NCBI RefSeq assembly: GCF_001659605.2
Contig: NC_035170.2
Coordinates: 20,847,190-20,911,189 of the forward strand
Direction of reading: 5' to 3'
DNA length: 64,000 bases
DNA from: Manihot esculenta
Taxonomy: Eukaryota; Streptophyta; Magnoliopsida; Malpighiales; Euphorbiaceae
Shown: positions 57,521 through 64,000 of the stretch, piece after piece
How the letters are laid out: each line of letters begins with the position of its first letter
Numbering within the stretch: position 1 is the first letter of the stretch
Position numbers and translations under genes: made by a program
The notes under the pieces: generated by a model
What the model saw: only the letters and a program-made list of their open reading frames with translations
Databases searched by the model: none
What the model was told of the DNA's origin: nothing

Positions 57521-58160
57521 TAATTTGAGCACATCAATTGTGTATTTGAATTTCAGTTAGGTTAAAAATAAATAATTAAATAATGATAATTAATATGAAA
57601 TTTTTTACTAAATATTAATAATTTTTAACAATAATTTTTTTGTCATTATTTATTTTAACAATTATTATATTTCATCGTTATTATTATTTTAAAATAAATT
57701 TTTACATTAATATTAATGGTTATTTAATTAAAATTTAATGATCATATTATCTTTCATTAATTATAATTATTTTTGAATGATCAATTATTTTTATAGTTAA
57801 TAAATATTAACGATAATACAAGTAGCCGTTAATTTGAAATAACGGTTATTTAATTTAAATTTAACAATTATATTATCTCTTGTTAATGGTTAATATTTTT
57901 TAACAACCAAATAGTTTTATCGTTAATAAATATCAACAATAAAATAATTAGTAATGAAAATAACAATAGTCGTTAATAGTGTATATTTAACTTCTAATTT
58001 CATATTTTTATTTTTTATAATAACGACTGTTAATATAAACCGTCGTTAAAGAGAAAACATTTAACAACAACTTTAACGATAGATAATTATTATTGTTAAT
58101 GACAATTAACAATAAATTTTTAACTTTTAATGACAAATTTTTCTCTCATTGAAATGCATT
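57521..58160. repeat. AT-rich diverged tandem repeats of about 121 bp
   Basis: Two clear units, about 57718-57841 and 57843-57963, share ggttatttaatt..aatttaa, attatatctc, gttaataaatat and gataac pieces. A more decayed unit may precede them from about 57600. Many short cgttaat/taacg inverted pieces follow to 58140. No coding support; it could be an old terminal region of a DNA transposon, but I cannot identify ends. Confidence 0.5.
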
Positions 58161-59459
58161 TTTTTATAAATAATGCTTAATAAATGTTTACTATTTGTAA
58201 TTATCACAATAATAATAAGTGAAATGATATGAGAGTTTGATATTTATTAGCTACAATAGAGGATGTATGAGTCATGCTAGCAGGAGTAAAATTAGCGTCT
58301 AAATTTGATTTTTCATATATAAAAGTGCGAATCAAATTCTACAACTTTGTATGAGACTCTTTGACATTTGTAATATGTTTTATCATAGGATATTAAGATT
58401 ACGGTAATAGCTAATTTAGATATATGTTCTCGATTTCAGTAAATATTGTTCAATTACCTTTCGTCAACTTAACTCTTTTACAAATGTGATAGCTAAACTA
58501 TATTTGAAAGGATTATCTTAAGAGACGACAGTCATACAATATTTTTATTATAGAAAAAAAAAAGCCATAAGAGAAAAATTTTTTTTTTAATATATGATAT
58601 GGTATAATATGTTTTAATTTCAATTAAAATAAGTTTGATATTAACACTTGTACTTAAAAGGATAAATTTTAATTTTTTATAAAATTATTAAAATTTTATA
58701 AAATATTAATTAAAATGCATGAAAAATAAACCAATTTTGATAATACATTCAAATAATATTAATAATAATCGAATTTAAAATAAATATAAGTAGTTTTGAT
58801 TAAATTTTAAAATTTATATAAAATGTTATCACAAGTATAAACAAGTAGCTAACTAATGATCATGAAAAAATTAGAACAAAATGGAAATTTGTTGGTTTTT
58901 TTTTTTTTCAAGATCTGGTCAAATAGATTAATTTATTTTCAAAGTTAAATGATCTGATTCAACCTGAGCCGCACACTACAAAATGCTAAGGATTTGCTGG
59001 TTTTGACCTAAATCACCATTTAAAAACTGATTCATATGCATATCACAGATCCCGCAGATTTCTCCTATATCAAATGCAACCATCGAGCCAAAAACACCAC
59101 CCAGTTTATTCTTGTCGCTCTCCCATTCACACCAACTATGAGTTTTCAGTTTAAGATAATAAGTTTAAAAGAAAATTAATTTTAATTAAATAAGCTGGTT
59201 TGAGAACCTATTAAATAAATGAATTTCTAAGTGTTAATTCATTGACTCGAATTCAACTCATTTAAGCTTCCATTCACTAAATAAATGTAAAATTTAAGCT
59301 AAGTTTAAGTTATCCTAGAAACAAAAGTCTCTTTTTTATTTTAATTGTGGGTTTTTTTTTTAATCAAATTGTAGGTTTTTTTTTAATTATAATTTACTCA
59401 TTATATTTAAAAAAAAATATAGCATGACACGCATTATTAAATTCTATTTCCATTTGCTC
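58161..59459. other. AT-rich intergenic DNA
   Basis: No gene, RNA or repeat end that I can support. Confidence 0.5.
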
Positions 59460-60960
59460 TATTAATAAAAATTGAAATCTCAATTTCATTTAAAGTAAAA
59501 AAGTGTTAAACTACTCATTTTAATATTTAATATTCAATATAATTTTTATAACGGAAGTAATCATGCCGAAATCAGACACCAGTAGTAGCATAAAAGTTAG
59601 TATGGGTCGTGCAAAGATACTAAAAATAACAAGAAAAAAATTTTAGTTTAGATGGTGTCTCGCTTCTTTCAGAAGAAATATTAGCGCAAAAATTTTCCTG
59701 CCAGTTTTAAGTTACTCAGCTTAGATAAATTCGATGGGACAACGAACTCAGAAGCTATTTGGCCATTTTTAGAACAACCATATAACTTCAAGACGTTAAG
59801 ACAATTATGAGTCTTGCCTCCTCTTCAAATTTTAATTAAAGAGTTGATTGGATATAAATTTATTTTCGTACTATATTTAGTCCCTCTCATTCTTAGAAAA
59901 AAAAAAACATTTAGAAAGTTAAGACGGGGAGAGTCGCCTCTTTGAAATTGCAATTTTTAAATAGGAATAGGCAAGACAAAACCAACTTGGGACAAAATGA
60001 AACAAAAGAAATAGCATTTCATAACAATAATCAAGGGTAAATTTATTATTTTCATATTAAGAAAAATTTATTAATTAATTTATTAATTTAAAAAATATAT
60101 TAAGACTTTTTATAAGTTTTTAAAACAATTACTAATTATTTTTTTTTAATTTTATCTATTAAATATTTTATTATTTAATTTCTAATACTACGAAAAAACT
60201 CATTTATTAGTTATTCATTTTTATAGAAATATCTATTTTTTAACTTCTTTATATTGATTGCATTTTAGACGTTTGTACAATACTTAACTGTTAGAAATAA
60301 TAGAGAAACTAATTAATAAACTTTTAAAAATTATATGTCACATTTTAATATATTTTTTAAAATAAAAAAATTAATGAATAAATTTTTTTATAACACAAAA
60401 ACTATATAATATTTTTTTCAAGACTAAAAGCAACTAGAACTAAATAATAAAGTCTTCCGGTCAGAGTATTATATATTTATTTTAATCATAAATATTCTTA
60501 ATTAACTCAGTGTACTAAAATTAAATTATACTTTCATTAAGTTTGTTAATTAAACGGTAAAATATTTTCAGCGAATATATATTTACTTTATGAATGAAAA
60601 TTAAATTTTCAACCTTAACTAAAGTAAAAAGTGTTGAATCACTCATTTTAATATTTAGTGGCGAATCTAAAAAGAACGGGTAGAGATCGTCACCTCTTTT
60701 TAAAATTTTAATTTTTAATTGAGAGTAGGTTGAATGTAAATTCATTTTTAATATAATGTAATGTTTAACTCCTCTCATTCTTAAAAAAAAAAAAATTATT
60801 AAGTTGAGGCAGGCTGAGGATGTCACCCCTTTGAAATTGCAACATTTAAGTAGGAGTAGATTCCATTTCAAAAAAAAAAAAAAAAAAGTAGGAGTAGATT
60901 GAATGCGAGTTTATTTTTAATACATCATTATGTTTAACTCTTTCCTTATTTCAAAAAATT
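59460..60960. repeat. AT-rich block with an internal diverged duplication
   Basis: The segment 59460-59980 resembles 60590-60960. Both have aaagtgttRAa..actcattttaatattta, then ctctcattcttaRaaaaaaaa, then gtcRcctctttgaaattgcaa and taggagtag. Long A-runs (60868-60890 and others) lie at the ends. No reading frame is supported. Confidence 0.5.
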
Positions 60961-62483
60961 AAAAATTTAATTTTTTATTAATTTAATTAAATAAAAATTT
61001 AACAAATTTAAATTTAATAAATTAAAATTATATTTTTATTAAGTTTAATTATAATTATATTGAATTTTAAACTTATTAAATATATAAATATTATGTTAAT
61101 AACTTTTATCTCCCAATGAACTCTAATTATAAATGTTGTGTCCGCTGTCTAACAGTCTGCTGAATCTTTATCATGTCATCACACAAAGGGCTTAATTCAT
61201 ATGCAGTCCTGTAGTTAGTCAAGCTACCTACTTTTTTTTTTTTTTTTTCCTTTTCTCCTTAATTGAAAATTTTAACAAGTTGCGTGAGGTATTCATGAAA
61301 AACCGTTATTGATATATTATTAGAAGTGGAATTTTTTTATTTAATCCGTTAATTTAGTTTGAAATGTCATATTCAATTTGGACTGCTGTCCCATTTTATT
61401 CTAATATAATTTAAGCATTTCTTATAAGACTTGTTCGAAAGACTTGTTTCATTCTTTCTCCTAGAAGATGTTTTGTGGGTTAATAAATTAACTATTTAAT
61501 CCTATGATTTAATCTAAATAACCATTTAATCACTTTATTTTAAAAAATATATTAAATAAACTCTTTTCTTTAAAACTGTTAATTAATTATTTAACCCTTT
61601 TCATTTTAAATTATTAACTATTTAGTCATTTTATTTATATAGATTATTAATAATGTGTTATTAACATTGAAAACAATTTTAGATATAATTATTATGTTGT
61701 TAATAATTAAAATTGCTTCTAACCACTTAACATTTCCAAAAAATGAGAAATTTTTATATTTTCGAGTCTTTTCTAAGAAAAACCTTTTTAAATTTAATAA
61801 TTTTGAGTTGTTGTTAATTAATATATTTAAAACTGCTTTTCTGAACTATAATATTAAATAAATTCTAGGTTGTTTAGATAAATAGGGAAGACTTGACCTT
61901 TTGAAGTCTGTCTTCCAAATTTCCAAATTCCCAATTCCAAAATTCCATTCCACCGCATTCCACCGCTCTACTCTCTAGACATGCCAGTAGACGAATTCAA
62001 CGACCTCTTCAGTCATTTCTTTAATTAAAGAAAAAAAAAAACCATGTTGTGTAATAAGAAAATAATTTTTTTTAAATTAATTTTATAGTCTCCTTTGGTG
62101 TTAAGAGTGTTACATTGATTCTGATTAATCTAGAAATGAGTTGCTGTCAGATTCAAATGAGAAAATTATCTCAACAGAATATTTTTTATTTATAAAATTT
62201 AAACTCATAATTTTAATTAAAGAGCATGTTGTTCGTTCTACTGTACCTAACCAGGTTGACAAAAAATCTTCTTTTGATGGAGATGTTTTTATGGATATTT
62301 TGTTTTTCTCTCTTCATTATTTTATTTAAATACACTTCGTTACTAAATTAAATTACATCTTATCGTTTTATATTTTTTTTATAAAAATATATTAATCTTA
62401 TTTATTATAAAATTATATGAAATCAATTAAAGTATACACATATTTTAAATAATAATTATAATTGATGTAATCGAAATAAAGTT
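60961..62483. other. AT-rich intergenic DNA, with one leader-like patch
   Basis: No gene is established. About 61910-62030 is less AT-rich and C-rich (ccaaattcccaattcc, caccgctctactctct), followed by an ATG at 61981 and 15 codons (MPVDEFNDLFSHFFN). It looks like a possible first exon of a lost host gene, but nothing downstream supports that. Confidence 0.35.
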
Positions 62484-62997
62484 GTGCTATGATTGCTCAA
62501 TTCTGTAAGAAAGAGAATGTGAGATGGTTGGCGTTTACGGTAGTCATTCTGATATTTAAGTCAGTAAACTGCAGAATAAGGCGAGTATAAGAAATTAGTT
62601 AGAATTCAATAATAGTTATGTAAGAGAATGCGTACTTTTGTCTCTGTGATAATTAGTTTTTATACTGTAAGAAAATGGAGTTAATTATAATATTTTCTAA
62701 AAATTCGGCTGGTGCTAGTTAATTGATAGAAAATCCCATCGGTTAATTGATCGGGTTTCCGTGATTATAGATGTGCATTACACAACAATCGGGGTCCTGT
62801 GCTTGCTAACGGTAATATTATGTGAAGACTTTATCTATTTAGGAGATGGTGAGTTTTAATGAAGAATCGAGTGCTTACGGTGTTCCGGTCTTCCTTTCCA
62901 CGGGTGAAACTACATATCGGCTTATCAGACCCTTACCACGTAGGCCTGTCTTATGATGACAACTCATGACTTACTTTGGGCGATTGTTGTATTACAT
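62484..62997 (-). repeat. Possible 3' LTR of a second Tat-type copy
   Basis: The minus strand starts TGTAATACAACAATCGCCC at 62997, directly outside the antisense-gene side of the element. The left end is uncertain. Called by position only; no partner LTR or target-site duplication is in the window. Confidence 0.35.
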
Positions 62998-63099
62998 CAG
63001 AGATCCCACACAGATCTTCGATTCTTTAAATTCGAAGGTGACGATTCCTGGACATAGAGCGAAAGCACCCTGATCAATGACATCCCTCCTATACTAACT

Positions 63100-63669
63100 A
63101 AGGACATAGAATTCTTTCACAACCGATACTGTGTCTCTTAAGAAATCTTCTGAGTTTATGCTCTATCTCTGAGCGTTTGTGTGGATGACTAGACCCATAC
63201 GGAGGATACATCATGGTCTATGAAGAGCAACTGAAGGCAGGTCTTCATGATAGTGTGATAGTGATGGAGAAACATGCTATCTAGCTCTGTATATTGGCTG
63301 AGAACTGCAATCAGCTTAACTATATTAAACTTGTGAAATGGCTTTATGCTGGCCATGGTGTTGGCCTCTCTACCTCTCTAATAGTTCCCAGTGCCAAGAC
63401 TTTTGGGGAGTAGGTTAGATTGTGCAAGATTACTTCTGAGGGCAAGGCCAGGAAGGTAGTTGGAGAAGCAATTCCCTTCTGAAGTCTTTACCTGGACAGA
63501 CGATGTCTTTTCGAAGTAGAAGGGGGATGAGGACAAGCAAGAGGAAGATGGACAAATTGAGAAAAATTCCACCAACTGAGCCTTAGTAGATAATATAATA
63601 GATGTAGAAAATACAGATGAAATAGAGACTCAGGAGGAGGAAATTGCAGACACCCCTTCTCCCATATAA
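63100..63669 (+). pseudogene. Deleted antisense gene of the second Tat-type copy
   Basis: 63100-63250 aligns with 2730-2860 (atgctctatctc, GGYIMVYEEQLKAGL). After an unrelated or diverged 180 bp, 63430-63669 aligns with 4310-4525 and ends ADTPSPI and TAA at 63667-63669. The PF04195 core and coiled-coil part are missing. Direction and flanks are as in copy 1. Confidence 0.65.
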
Positions 63670-64000
63670 TCTTTTGTAATTTTTAATGTCATTATTTTCA
63701 CTAGGTGTTTACATATTTCATACTTGTCCCAAACCCTCATCCGACCATTGCCAATAAAGATTTAAAATAATTTCTTTAAAAAAATTTTGTTAATAGGGTT
63801 AACACCCGACCAAGCACGTAGCATCCTCTGCCTTTTTTGTCATAAGATAACTTTAAACTTTTCAATGGGACTTACCCCCTCATCTTGTGATGCGCCTGGC
63901 GGATACTTGTCTCATGGCTCATGGAATAAATAACTTGAAAAAATAATAAACTAAACTTAACACTCAGTTATGATAATGTTTTAAAGGATTTTATTTATTG
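63670..64000. repeat. Start of the Tat 3' UTR tandem array, second copy
   Basis: After an AT-rich spacer, units recognisable by ggRttaacacccgacc and GCGCCTGGCGGATACTTG begin near 63795. They are diverged from 4829-5760 and run past the window end. Confidence 0.6.

Noticed and set aside
60521..60871. 116-codon minus-strand frame in AT-rich DNA, and other short frames in 57521-62483
   Set aside because: Low-complexity AT-rich translation, no recognisable motif, and it covers A-runs and the duplicated non-coding block.

Overview
This window is repeat-dense plant nuclear DNA, probably from a eudicot. The evidence is plant Ty3/gypsy lineages (chromovirus of Tekay/Del type, Athila-like, Tat-like), a plant Ty1/copia element, tRNA-iMet and tRNA-Asp primer sites, and an intron-containing remnant of a plant protein phosphatase 4 regulatory subunit 3 gene. 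A Euphorbiaceae genome such as cassava is only a guess. I see no intact host gene, no bacterial feature, and no rRNA or tRNA gene.

Layout. Positions 1-2647 are the 5' end (LTR plus start of gag) of a minus-strand Tekay-type element. It sits in an old Tat-type element (minus strand, 2648-44968) that is split by younger insertions. The outer Tat parts are an antisense PF04195-like gene (2740-4525), an 83-bp tandem array (4829-5760), the integrase C-terminus (5886-6150) and, far away, RT/RNase H (43268-44968, itself holding a 329-bp TRIM). Between them lies a defective Athila-like element (AthL-2, 6212 to about 43260). AthL-2 holds three insertions: an Athila-like solo LTR (8073-12054, containing a Tekay solo LTR), a complete and very young Tekay element (Tekay-1, 12633-22394), and a second Athila-like element (AthL-1, 23489-42480). 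The 3' LTR of AthL-1 is split by another full Tekay element (Tekay-2, 23537-33541). Target-site duplications support nearly every step.

Right of 44968 come a truncated Tekay LTR, an Athila-like solo LTR (47091-48815), and a PP4R3 pseudogene (50008 to about 57520). That pseudogene is interrupted by a copia element (51013-57266), which in turn carries a Tekay solo LTR (53515-55814). Then follow about 5 kb of AT-rich DNA (57521-62483). The window closes with the 3' end of a second Tat-type copy (62484-64000).

Most notable: (1) a CG-rich palindrome, TTCGGCNGCCGAA, and a module of roughly 55 bp containing it, recur in all Tekay LTRs. They also occur in the U3 and, in frame, in the gag and protease-RT linker of the unrelated AthL-1 element. 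The number of palindrome blocks differs between the two LTRs of single elements. (2) All Tekay LTRs keep a consensus 5' splice site downstream of the TATA box, and a 3' splice site lies just before the gag ATG. This suggests a leader intron of about 2 kb that removes the primer-binding site. (3) Tekay-2 has decayed by in-frame nonsense changes only, mostly at CAG/CTG (CHG) sites.
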